From the NCBI GenBank assembly GCA_013397435.1, contig VZRG01001049.1:1-64000 (forward strand): DNA of 64,000 bases, written 5' to 3'. A program made the translations under genes and the position numbers. Shown here one piece after another: positions 1-11,127 of the stretch. Every line of letters begins with the position of its first letter. The stretch's first letter is position 1. The stretch comes from Erythrocercus mccallii. Taxonomy: Eukaryota > Chordata > Aves > Passeriformes > Dicruridae. The notes under the pieces are model-generated. The model searched no databases, was not told the DNA's origin, and saw only the letters and a program-made list of their open reading frames with translations.

Positions 1-234
1 TAACAGCGACTCTCTAGAAGGGAAACTGAGTCCAACACAAAACATAACTGAAGCTAATAAGTGGTAACTCTCGAGATGAAACAGAAGTACAAAATATACA
101 AAACCTTCCTAATCAACAGCAAAGTTGCCAACTAAACCGGCATGAGATCAGAATGCCAGCAAACAGCTTAAATCAAAGCAGGTTTAGTCAAATGCGTATG
201 ACTGTAGTTGAAAGGTGCCTAATGCTGCAGGCCC

Positions 235-420
235 CTGCGTTCAGTGGTTCCGAGTCCAGCAGGGCTGGGAAGGTCCGGAGCCCTCCCGGCCGGCGGGAGC
301 TCGGCGCAGCCCGGCACTCACTCCTTAGGCACTGCTGCTCCCTCTCGGCTGCTCCCGGCACGGCACCACGGCGCCAAGGCTCCTGCCCGGCCCCACAGCA
401 GAGCCGTCTCTGACCTTTCA
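235..420. other. Isolated GC/CpG-rich patch inside CDKAL1 intron
   Basis: About 185 bases are visibly GC-rich, with many CG dinucleotides, inside otherwise AT-rich intron. No coding similarity is recognised. It could be a small intronic CpG island, an alternative promoter or an enhancer, or simply a GC-rich patch. Confidence 0.4.
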
Positions 421-3355
421 AACCTTGTCCAGCTGAAAAAAGCCTGAGCTATTTCATACATTACCTTATCCCAACTGTGTGTGTGCGTGACCACTGTATA
501 AACATTCTTTTAGAAAGAAACCAGAAGGGTAATGTCCAAACTCACTCATACAGCCAAGCTGGCCTGGGGAAACACTGAGCTGCATCATTAAAAAAAAGAA
601 GAAAAAGGCATAAGTTAAAAGCACAGATACGCTAAAACAGCAGCAGACACACTCCAGGGATGGGATGGGAATCAAGGAGAGAGAAAAAATTGCTACGTTT
701 CATTACTTGTTTACTCAGCAACAGGACCTGTTTTAACACCTGAGAGCCATGGAATTACTTACCAAGCTTACACGAACATAACCAAAGCTGGACATGAAGA
801 AGGAAAAAAATTTACACTCAACTCTGCTAGTCCTTTTCTCGCTCTCTCTTTTTTTTTCCCCTTGTCTTTCTTTATTTGTTCCCATCAATGAGGAAAAGCA
901 ACAAAACCAATTTGTATCTATTATCTGTTTTAGTGCATTTCTACTGTCTCCAGCCAGCCTCCATAATCACATGGCAGTCTTTTCTCTTAGTATGCCCTCA
1001 GGCATAACAGAGGGAGAACAACACAGATTATCGTTCTGTATTTGGAGACACAGAACAGTTTGAGTTGTGCTACATTCAAAATTCTTAAAAGCACCAAGCC
1101 AGAAAGCAACTCACCCAGGCTTGCCTTGCTCCCCAGAGTAACTTACAGCAATTCACATACGAATGCATCCGCATTGCAACTGACAAAAAAGCATTCCCAA
1201 GGTATATTAAAAGCATCTTAATGAAAAGCTCAGACCATGGCAAGTTCAGAGAACTCTGCCCTTGTTAGCAGCTGAACTTCATCCTTTCTAGCAAATGAAA
1301 TTGTAGTCAAACTGAATCAAGAGCCTGCAGTGAACATGAACCCTCCATGACTATTCCCCAGTCATCCAGGGCAACAAACACATCCTTTTCAACTGCTCCT
1401 ACAAGTGCTTGTGATCAAAATATAATCCTGCTCCTACCTCTGAGAGTACACGGTCAAAGAAATCTCTTAAAAGAATGGTTATAAAAGAATGGTCTGTTCT
1501 CTCATTAGCTTTTATATCTCTACTATAAATTTTCTTTAAATATGAAGAACTATGCAACATGTGTCTCTGTAGAACACCTTAAAAAGTTCCTCATCATCTG
1601 GGTGTTTATGCTGAACTCACTTAATCACTGATATTTATGCTTCACTTGCTAATTGCTTAACCATTTACTACAGGGACATATTCCACACAGGAGGATGGAT
1701 GTTACCAGGAGTTGAAATTTACCTTTCATGGTTCAATCCTTTTCAAATTCATTCTTCTGGATTACATGAAATTCAGCATCGCCAGAACTTAACTCCATTG
1801 AACAACCACCTAATGCTTTGTCACTAGAATTAACCCTAAACATGCCGTGCATGACTAAATTTACCTATGTGAGCTCTCTACAAGTGTCTCTGAAGAATGT
1901 GTTCACATAGGATTTATCAGGTTCTTCAGTGTGATCCCAACTTTCAGTTGCCTACTCTATGACTGTGAAATAAAAACACTGCAAGAAAACACAAACAAAA
2001 AAAAGCCACTCCCAGATGAATATACGATTTTAAAGAGGATAAAGAAAGACAGTACACACTTGTCATATCAAGCTCTAATGGCAGTGATGCAATTACGAGG
2101 AAAATACAGACTCTAGTTCTTATCTAGTTCCCTCATAAATAGGGGAAAATTTCCCAGTTTGAGAACTCTGAGTTCTATCCTGTAACGAAGGCAACACCCT
2201 CAAAGCCGGACTGCTCACTTAACAGAAACTTGCCCAACAGGAGTAAGAAGTTGATGCTGAGGAAGCCAAGGAAGGAAAAACTCACCACAAAGAGGTCGTA
2301 GATCTTGCACTGTGCTACAAGTCAGAAGTGATAAGTAACAGAAGTCTGGCCACACGTGGGTTAGGAAGTTTTACAGGGAACACTGGAGCAGTAATACACA
2401 GCTGCCAAAACCACAACTATACGTTAGCTTACGGAGACTTGGGGAACATGCAGTGCTGCAGATGACTCACAGCATGATGCTGCATGAACTCTACACTGCA
2501 AGAAACCATCCCAACAATATCCAGACTCACTGTCCCCCTTACTGGCTTACAGAACACTTCTGGATGCACTGGGAATATCTATTCCTTCCAAAGAACTGTG
2601 AAATCATGATCATCTACAGTTGTGCAACTCCATCTGCTGCATCCCTTAAGTCTCACCTGTTTCCTTCCCCGCTAAGTCCCATTTCACCTTCTCTCCTCAT
2701 CCTCCTAACCATCTCACCATAAAAGCTTCAGATTTTAAAAAGAAGATAACCTCCACATCCCAAGCATTTCCATACTAACTGCATGTCAGAGCACACTTTT
2801 CAAGCCTGAGCACCAAGAATCAGCACACAAAAACTTGTGACAAGCAGTAACTCCGATCTTCTAGTAGCAGGAATCAGCATCACTGGAACTGTAAGGCAAT
2901 TATCTCAAGACAACAGGTAGAGAAATAAGTTACTTTACTGTCTCGCTCAGTATCAACACCTGAAAGCTTTTGCATCCAGATTACAAGTCAGCTTGAAACA
3001 TGTATGCCAGTAAGGCTATCAAGCAATGCAAAAATCATACAGGGGTGTGACTCAACAGGTTAGACAATGGGGGAATTCTTCAGCGAGGGTACAAAACACC
3101 AGAATTTCATCTTTCTCCATTGCTCAGCTGCTTCAGAGAAAGCTTCATGGCTGCAGTATTGTAGAGAAAACAGAAACACCTCTCATCAACAGAAAAGTAG
3201 TGTGGGGTATTTTGCATATTTAAGCACACACCATGCATACCCTGCCCCTCCAAAAAGATAGTAAATCATCTTTTTGTTCTAAATTGGAACTGCCCTTACA
3301 ACCATTTGAAAAGTACAAATCCAAACACAAGGACAAACCTTGAATTCTGTGATTG

Positions 3356-3381
3356 ATAAGGCACTTAATAAAGTGCCTTAT
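3356..3381. repeat. Perfect inverted repeat (hairpin)
   Basis: Two 11-base arms, ATAAGGCACTT and AAGTGCCTTAT, are separated by a 4-base loop (AATA). It sits in the CDKAL1 intron and has no attached ORF. It may be a chance palindrome or a relic of a small DNA transposon. Confidence 0.6.
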
Positions 3382-4579
3382 AAGAATTTGTCTTTTAGCT
3401 TACTAAAGAATACTAAAAATACCTCACAATGAGGATGCCTCACCTCAAAAATTACACAGTAGTCACTACCATTTTACATGATACTTATGAAGGAACAGAC
3501 AAGCATTATCAGCAGGGTGGAGAGCAAAAAATGGAAAGGCCAACAACTGATTCTCCATGACTAAAAGCATACACTGGAAACCAGTAGAGATCTCAGTCAA
3601 AATACTTCATCAACCACTATGTAGGCTGTGGAGAGCTTATTTTAATAATACAGTAACCTATTAAAGAGATCTCTACTTCAAAACAATAAAATAAAATCTA
3701 ATATTAAGATTTTATTGTGTAGTATGGAAGTACTTTTAAAACAACACTTGAAACAAAGGACCAGATTCTGAAGTGATTCACAACCCATGAATCAATTCCT
3801 GTACAGTCTTTGTAATTTTCTTTATTTTGCACTTGGATGAATAAAACTCATGCTGCAGCATGCTTTGCTGTGTCTGTATGAAGATGACCAAAGTCTACAA
3901 AAGCATGGCTTATGCAACAATGAACATGAGACAATGCCTTTGAAAGCTGAAGTCCATTTTAGATTTTAGCACCCCATCTGCTTTTCAACAGCAGTCTCCT
4001 TTTATACCTGTCTTCTTTTCAACATGAGGCCTTAAGGAGATAATTTTTTTCTTCCTTGTCTTCTTTCTTCTACTCAAATGTGTTAAGCAGATGGAGAGTC
4101 TTAATGATACCTCAGTTATATCCACTGATAAGCAAAACTGATAAGTGTTTAGAAAACTAACAAGTAGAACCCCAGATAATTTCTTTAACAGGTTTTCAAA
4201 ATATTATTTATTTGGTATTTGCTTTAGAGAAATACATAACTCTGTGCACAAGGAGATACAGAGCTGTAAGACATGTAACTTGGACTACAAACACTAAGAT
4301 TCAGTAAGAATTGGCAAGTCTCAGTGATACAAGTCCTGCCAACTAAATACAATAACGGAGTGAGCTCTACACAGCAATTTTCCATCCAACACACTTACAG
4401 AAGAAATTTCTGAAACAGTGAATAGGATGTCTGAACTAATTTTAGATTAGTCTAAAACTGCACAAGTAAAGCTAAAGGCCTGTAACATAATCCAGTTTCT
4501 AAGTGCTACATCAAAGCTAAGCCCACTGAATTAGCAGAAACAATTCTTGTTTGTAGAATCCCATGCTAGAGGAGGAGTA

Positions 4580-4613
4580 GCTAGCATTTATTTCTGTGCT
4601 AGCATTTATTTCT
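4580..4613. repeat. Direct repeat, period 18
   Basis: A 16-base word, GCTAGCATTTATTTCT, occurs at 4580-4595 and again at 4598-4613, a local duplication in intronic DNA. Confidence 0.8.
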
Positions 4614-4696
4614 AAAATCCACAGAAGTGTAGTGCAGATAAACTGTGACTGGTTTTAGCCTCACTGAATGTTTAATAACAGTTTTTGCTTCATCTT

Positions 4697-4764
4697 CATA
4701 AGTTAGTGGTCATTTTTCTGATATTCATAAGTTAGTGGTCATTTTTCTGATATTCATAAGTTAC
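4697..4764. repeat. 29-bp tandem repeat, about 2.3 copies
   Basis: The word CATAAGTTAGTGGTC restarts at 4697 and 4726, and the unit begins a third time at 4755 before it decays. The two full copies look identical. This is a small minisatellite in the CDKAL1 intron. Confidence 0.9.
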
Positions 4765-7700
4765 TAGCAATGCCTTTCCTGCCCCCAGCATGTTTTACAG
4801 TGGCTGAGGAGGGAATGCTTTGGATGTGAACAGCCCTGAGCCAGAAGCAACCTGTAAGAAATAACAAGCATACCTAATGCCTTGATCCACCAAAATACAT
4901 TTAAAGCTGGGCCAAAACCCATTAATTCCACAGAACTAGAAACATATAGATGTCAACGTATGTGAATACAACTACCCACTTCAGAAGTCAAAGCATTCTA
5001 TGTCCAACTATACATGTGCAGTTTCCTTTTTAAGAGACAAAGTACAGCTATATGGCAAACAGACTGAACTCCCTCTTCCCAAACAAAAATCTTGCTCACA
5101 ATATTCGAAAGCTCCCAGCTCGCCCACTTCCTGTTTTTAACAGCAGGCATTACTCGTCTGTACCATGAGACTTTCTTCCTCCAGGGCGTATCTCACAGGG
5201 AGCACTCCAGCAGGTCTGCAGGCATGTCTAAACTATACAGCAAGCCACGCTGCCAAGAAACCAAAACCAGTTTTAGAACCAGTAAAGCCACCATCAGCTG
5301 CACTGTTTTCAGAATATGAACAAGTACCCATGGTACAGCCCTTCACTGATAGCAGCTGGTCCACACATTTCTGTGTGGCTCAGGTTCACAAAGGAGCTTT
5401 GTGTTCCCACAGAATGGCATGCAGGATTTGCTCAGAATGCTGCCCACCTTCACACTGTAAAAGCATATACAAAAATAGGTTCAGCTCTTCTGCTGGTTTC
5501 CCTTTGCCTATTTTTAAGCTGATGCAGTCTTTGACTTTTAATCACCATTGCTGTTATTGCAGTATCTGTATATTGCTGATTCACACTGTGGTCTCTCCGC
5601 AGACAGAGGCAATCTTTGCTGTGAAAAGCACAGCCCTCATTTTTCACCTTTGGATATAGACACTCCTGGAAGTAGCAAAGGGTGCTTGTACAAAAAGAAC
5701 ATTTTTGGAACACATGAAAAGCAAGGAGGACATTATATCCATGTTCTGTTTTCAAGTAAGTCAACTTGTAAGGCAGGTTGCATTGTTACAATTTCCAGTT
5801 AGCAACAGGAGTCTGTCTGATGCTGCTTTTCTTCCTTCTATGTTTTTTTTCCAGTATTGCAATTAGACAGAAGACACTAGAAACAGTGCTTGATTCCTTC
5901 ATAATGGAGCAATAACTGCAAGCAAAGCTCACATCTAATTTTCTACAGCCAGAACTTTATTGCAGCATCTTTTCATTAAGTGTTGTCTCAAAATCTTAGA
6001 AACATGCAGGACTAGGTTAATCCAAACATTTATTTACATAATAGCTGTCCAAGACATTGTGACAACAGACAATCTTTCATCTTAGTATTTCTATCTTTTC
6101 CCCAAAATTATAACAGTTTTACATAAAACTAACAAATTCTAGCAATACAGGGATTGATTACTGTAAAGTAGCTCTTACAAAAAATTTTCTTATTTTTTGC
6201 ATACCATGAACAATATTAAGTTTAATTTCAAAAAATGTTTGACATTTGGATCCTGTTAAGCAACAGTTACTTTTACTGTGTAGCTGTTTCACTGTATAGG
6301 ACAAAAAGATTAAATCCCTATTTGACATTCTATCTGAACTTCCCAAGTGACTTAATACAAAAAAAAGCCAAACATGCCTTCTTACTAACAGATTACAAGA
6401 ATTACTTAATTTCAAAAAGAAGAAACTACACTGCACAGTTTCTGCCTATCACCTAGCATTGAGGCTTTTTTGTTTGTTCCATTTAATGTATGTACATACA
6501 TTAACATAAACTAAATCAAGACATAAATTTAATAATGACTAGAAACTAGAGGTCAATTTCATGTACAACTACCAAAATTACTCTGGAACTCTTCTCCCAG
6601 CAACTGCAACTTTTAAGAGGTTTTCAGTTCTCAGTTTCATAATCTAGATGTAAACTTATTTTTATTCTAATGTTATAAACTGTTAATATTTTTAAAAGAT
6701 ACGGTATCAAAAATTTAAGGTAGTTCCTTCCTTCACTGCACTTCCATCATTCCTGTATCTCTCCCAGCAAAATTCCAAGAGCACAGAACAGCCATCTGAA
6801 TCTTGACAAGTAAAAGGTAGCTTCTGGAATAATATGCATTAGAACAAATAAAGTAAAGAGGAATTAAATTTAAGAAAGTCATAGTGAGAATATATTTGCA
6901 ATCTTATACAAACAGCTGCCACAAATAAGGTTATCTGGACCAGCACTCCACTTGTCTCCACAGACATACCTATTCTGGAGCTGTACCATTAATTTAATAA
7001 TCACCTGGGTTCCCTAAAGAAGTTCAGCACTTGAATAATTCAGTGTCTTATTTCCACATATGAAAGATCAACAGCAGTAAAGGAAAATGAAATGCAACTG
7101 TTTAACAGTATCATGACATGTTCAAGAAAAGAAACAGCCATTCTGTGAAATCAGGATTGTTTTTAGAAAAACGACAGGACAGACAACTTTATAGTCTTTC
7201 AGTATACAAGTTTAGGTGCAAGACACACCTGAACATGAATTAACAACATTTAAGTTTGTTTTTCACTAGTCAAAAGCTACACAAAAATATTCAGATACTA
7301 CTTGTCTATTGCAAGAGGGTATTAATCCAACTTTTTGACTTTTCTGTCAGTATATTTTGCATTAAGAAGATGAAATGTGATCAGCATAACCACAAGTTTG
7401 GTGGTATTTTTAGGACTGGGGAGGCAGAACAAGATCATGGGGAGATTTTTAAAGTACTTGGAAGAGAAAGAGAAATAGCATTCTCAGCTCTTTGGAGCCT
7501 ACAAGGTACAGTCCTGTATCATCCCACCTCCATCCTACTGATCCTCTCACCCTGAAACAAAAGATCATTCACCTGGAGTAGACCACCTCTGCTCCAGTGC
7601 AAACACACACATCACCAAGTGAAAACACACTGCCTCTCTCCCTCTTCCCCTTTGGTTCCACCAATTACAGTTAAAAACCAAGAATTAATGTATTTTCTAT

Positions 7701-7983
7701 CCAGTCTTATGAAAACTTTTCAATGTGGCAAGTAACATGTCATTCAGTGCCTTTTTGGGACATCTACCTGCTGTCTGCCCTGTCAAGAAAATCTAACCAT
7801 TCTGAAAGCACTAGATCTGTAATTTTTCTGCGTAATGCCAGGGAAACACTTTACCTCCTCACCTTCAGATCAGAAAGGGATTTTTAAAAGCATAATTAAG
7901 ACTGAAAACATTTGATGACAGCTTGACAGCTCAGAACATCCACCCCAGAAACACTGAATTACAGGGCTCATTCATACTGTTAC

Positions 7984-8096
7984 CTGTAATTTTGTATCCA
8001 TATGCAGCCAGCTGTCCAGCCATGTATTCACCATCCGAATTATTGTGAGAACATCCCCATGTACGAATCCAGATTTTCTGAACACCAGGAATAATG
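7984..8096 (-). CDS. CDKAL1: CDKAL1 second coding exon, start of the methylthiotransferase N domain
   Basis: The exon encodes residues 57-93 plus split codons at both ends (about IIPGVQKIWIRTWGCSHNN, then SDGEYMAGQLAAYGYKIT). CDKAL1 is a radical-SAM methylthiotransferase. It converts t6A37 to ms2t6A37 in tRNA-Lys(UUU) at the ER membrane. Cys71 in the TWGCSHN motif is the first conserved cysteine of the N-terminal domain; the three cysteines of this domain ligate the auxiliary 4Fe-4S cluster. The acceptor follows TTTTTACTTGACAG, and the donor reads ACAG|GTAACA. The first base completes serine 56 (AG|C). The trailing G fits the glutamate that begins the next exon in the human protein. The other two cluster cysteines and the radical-SAM, TRAM and tail-anchor parts lie outside the window. 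Identification rests on near-identity with the human protein as I remember it. Confidence 0.97.
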
Positions 8097-10960
8097 CTGT
8101 CAAGTAAAAACAAATGAAAAATGCAAGTTAAATGATGAACAAGCTTCCCCTTAAAGCCCACCACTGAACTGACTGAATGAACTGTAATTCTTCAAACATA
8201 AAATAAGCAATGTAAACAGTAACAACTCCAAAACAGCTGAGGAAAAACAGTAATTATGTGATTTTAGTGCAATGAGTATTAGGTCTTGCTGGGATATAGG
8301 GCTGTGTTTTGCCTCTGTGACTGCAACAGTGTTAATACACCAGTGTTTCAGCTGTCATTGAACAGTGCTTGCTTGTTTTCCAGTGTGCTCCATCCCACCA
8401 CAAGCAGGCTGCAGATGGACAACAGGTTGGGAGGAACACGAACAGAATAGCTGACCAACAGGATAATTCATTCCAGATGACATCATGTTCAGTAATAAAA
8501 GCTGTGGGTTTGGTCTTTCCAAAATAACCATTGTTCTGAGACTGGTTGGGTACCAGTCTGCTTGTGGGAGGTGGCAAATGGCTGCTTTTGCATCACTTGG
8601 GGTTTTTCCCTGCTCCTTCCTTCACTTTATCTGTCTTCATCTCAACCCACAAGTTTTCTCACTTTTACTCTTCCAGTTCTCTCCCTTGTGGTAGAGTCAA
8701 TCCACCACAACTAGCAAGAAAAGAGACAGAAAAGAGTTTTAGCATGGAGAAGGTGCAGGAGCTGTAGGATAATAACAGATTCAGTACATTGCAGTTATGT
8801 TAAAGTAACAACACAAATACCAACAAAACACACAAATAAACATAAAAAAAAAATCCCAAACTTAAACTCTCCAACTTTCTCAAAATTATCATATCATGTA
8901 ACAAGTAGCCTTCAAGTAAGTGCCAGCACTGAAATTAGGCCACCAGCAAACAAACTGCAACCTTTGATATTACAGCATGCATTGACTGTAGCTCCCTCCA
9001 CACAAGCCAGCTGCATAAATTAACTTGGTGGCCAAAGGCCACACGAACAACGGAAAGCTTCCATCCCAATCTTTCCAGGCTACAGAAGCAGCATGGCAGA
9101 CATACAGTGTGGAGCTAGCACATACAAGGCTCCAAAAACCAACAAAAAGTTCTGTAAGAAGCTCTCACTGAAATTCCTGGGATAACTGCCAATGAGCTAA
9201 AGATGCCAGTACAAGAACACCACACATCCTGGAACACAATACTGCACCCTGCCTACAGCTTTTTTTTTCCCCTCCCCCTTCCTGCTTCTTTTTTAACAGA
9301 CACTTCCCCTAGCTAAAAAAAGAAATTTGTTGATGGAACATTAATGATCATTAACTGTAAACACAGGGTATTTAGACTTCCTGCTGTCTAAACAACACAT
9401 GTTCAATGCGCTTTCTTGAGTACAAAACACTGAAACACAGCCTGCTGGAGAATATATAGTACCTGAATGCTTTGGGGCATGAAGCACTCGTGTGAAGTAT
9501 CTACAGAGCACCAGTTCAGCTATCCATACATTCCTGGCAGACTGGGGCCAATGCACTTTCAGGGGTATGTGGATAAAGATGCATTGTTATGCTTATAAAA
9601 TCTCTTTTCAATGCCAGTGAAAACCCAAAATTTTATTTCTCCACAGAAGATTAAATTTCCATACACAATTTATTTTCATCTTTATAATCTAGGGAAATTG
9701 TATCCACCCACTTGAAACTAATGTGTAAAAAAGAAAAAAAAATCCAGATCTCAGACCTGCAGTAGAAACTATAATCAATAACTGAGTTGACCTATACTCT
9801 AATCAATTCCACTGCAGCAGAAAGTTGATTCTGCTCTTATGGAAATCACAAGTAGGAAAAATGCATAGATGCACTTCATGCTTATTGCATACTATTTCCC
9901 CTGAAATAAAACAGCAAGTTCAAAAGACGTTTCACCATGTCACTTGCAGGATGTACACACAAGTACAGCCTTTGTAAATCCCAGGATGCAGAAGACAGGT
10001 TGAAAGACTGAAGCAAAGATGATGTACCCTTCATGAAACAGGGTCAGGGAGTAAACAGTTCAGCACACTGAGCATACCCAAGTCCCTAGGCTCTGACAGG
10101 ATACGCTCACAGGAGACACAGGGACGTACTGGAGACAGTCCAACAAAGGGCCATAAAGATCATGAAGGGACTGGAACATGCCTCATAACAGAAATGGCTC
10201 AGAGTGCTGGGACTCCTCTGCCTGAAGATGAGAAGGCTCAGGGTGATCTCATCAAAGTATACAAATGCCTGAAGGGAAAGTGCAAAGAAGGTAGAGCCAG
10301 GATTTTTTTCAGTGATGCCCAGTGACTGGACCAGAGGCAACAGGCACAAACTGAAACATGGGAGGTTCCCTCTGAGCATCAGGAAACACCTTTCTCACTC
10401 TAAGAATGAGCACGAACTGGCACAGAGAGACTGTAGAATCTCCATCTCCTGGAGATACTCAAAAACTACTTAGCCAGAATCTTGCCAACTGACTCTTTGT
10501 GGCAGTGCTCAAGCAGAGGGTTTGGTAAAGATGACCTTCCAACATGAACCCTTTTGCAGCTCTCAGGATTTTGCTCCTACTTCTCATTTCAGATGTCAAA
10601 AGGCTACTCCAGAACTGCAGTTTGAAGAGCTCAGACTGCATTTAAGTAATTAAGATTAAACAAACAATTTTTTCAGAAATCTTTTACACATAAAAGCATA
10701 ACAGAAACCATTCTTCCAGTCTGATTATTTCATTCATCAACATCTCAGTGATAACTATTTCTACAGAAAATCTAAGAAAAGAAATTTGCTTAGGATTATT
10801 TATTCTCTCTACATTCTCTAAGGACTATTTTACTCATTTTTATCTTGTACACAGATTTTACAATAAGATATAACACAAACTTCCACCTTATTTTTGAAAG
10901 CTGACAAGCACATAGGAGATACAAGAAAAGCACCAACACAGGGTCGATACCTGACTTTAC
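8097..10960 (-). other. CDKAL1: CDKAL1 intron between the two coding exons
   Basis: This 2.9-kb intron is bounded by the donor GTAAAG at 10960 and the acceptor at 8097. It is AT-rich and carries one CR1 LINE fragment on the opposite strand (10126-10565). No other gene or RNA is recognised. Confidence 0.9.
10126..10565 (+). mobile_element. CR1 LINE fragment, 3' end, plus orientation
   Basis: The text follows the sense strand of avian CR1 3' ends: a GAGACAGTCCAACAAAGGGCC-like opening, then AAGAAGGTAGAGCCAGG, a 'CCCAGTGACTGGACCAGAGGCAACAGG'-like core (present but diverged), and a final 'GTAAAGATGACCTTCCAAC' stretch. It is 5'-truncated and inactive, with many substitutions and small indels, so it is an old copy. 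It lies antisense to CDKAL1. Confidence 0.88.
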
Positions 10961-11127
10961 CTGTCACTTGGGGGCTCATCATCTGTCTGAATGGTTTTTT
11001 GGGAGTTGCGTTTTCGCACTTTGGGAAAAACATTCCGTCTCACAAACTGCCGATCGTGTGGCCTCAAATCCTCTGCTGACACGATGTCTTCGATATCCTC
11101 AAGCACTGACTCACAGGCAGCAGGCAT
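10961..11127 (-). CDS. CDKAL1: CDKAL1 first coding exon with start codon
   Basis: It encodes residues 1-55 plus two bases of codon 56. The protein starts MPAACESVLEDIEDIVSAED, continues with LRPHDRQFVRRNVFPKVRKR, and ends near DDEPPSD. This matches the poorly structured N-terminal tail of human CDKAL1 (MPSASCDTLLDDIEDIV...). The ATG at 11127 has A at -3, and the sequence just before it (TTCTCCAACACTTCCTGAAG) could be the acceptor itself, so the exon may begin at or slightly upstream of the ATG. The donor is clear: GACAG|GTAAAG. It joins in frame to the exon at 8096. The 5' limit is uncertain by tens of bases. Confidence 0.95.

Larger units (their letters stand above)
1..7983 (-). other. CDKAL1: CDKAL1 intron (partial), no further exon found
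   Basis: This is the intron that follows the second CDKAL1 coding exon and continues off the left edge. I looked on the minus strand for the next expected coding segment (the DLWLLNSCTVKNP-type part of the methylthiotransferase domain) and did not find it. The stretch is AT-rich, with scattered stop codons in all frames. It contains a GC-rich patch near 235-420, a short perfect hairpin at 3356-3381 and two small direct repeats near 4580-4764. Nothing else is recognised. Confidence 0.8.

Noticed and set aside
5165..5659. 164-codon plus-strand frame in CDKAL1 intron
   Set aside because: The translation has no recognisable domain, codon texture is that of intron, and no splice sites or CpG promoter support it.
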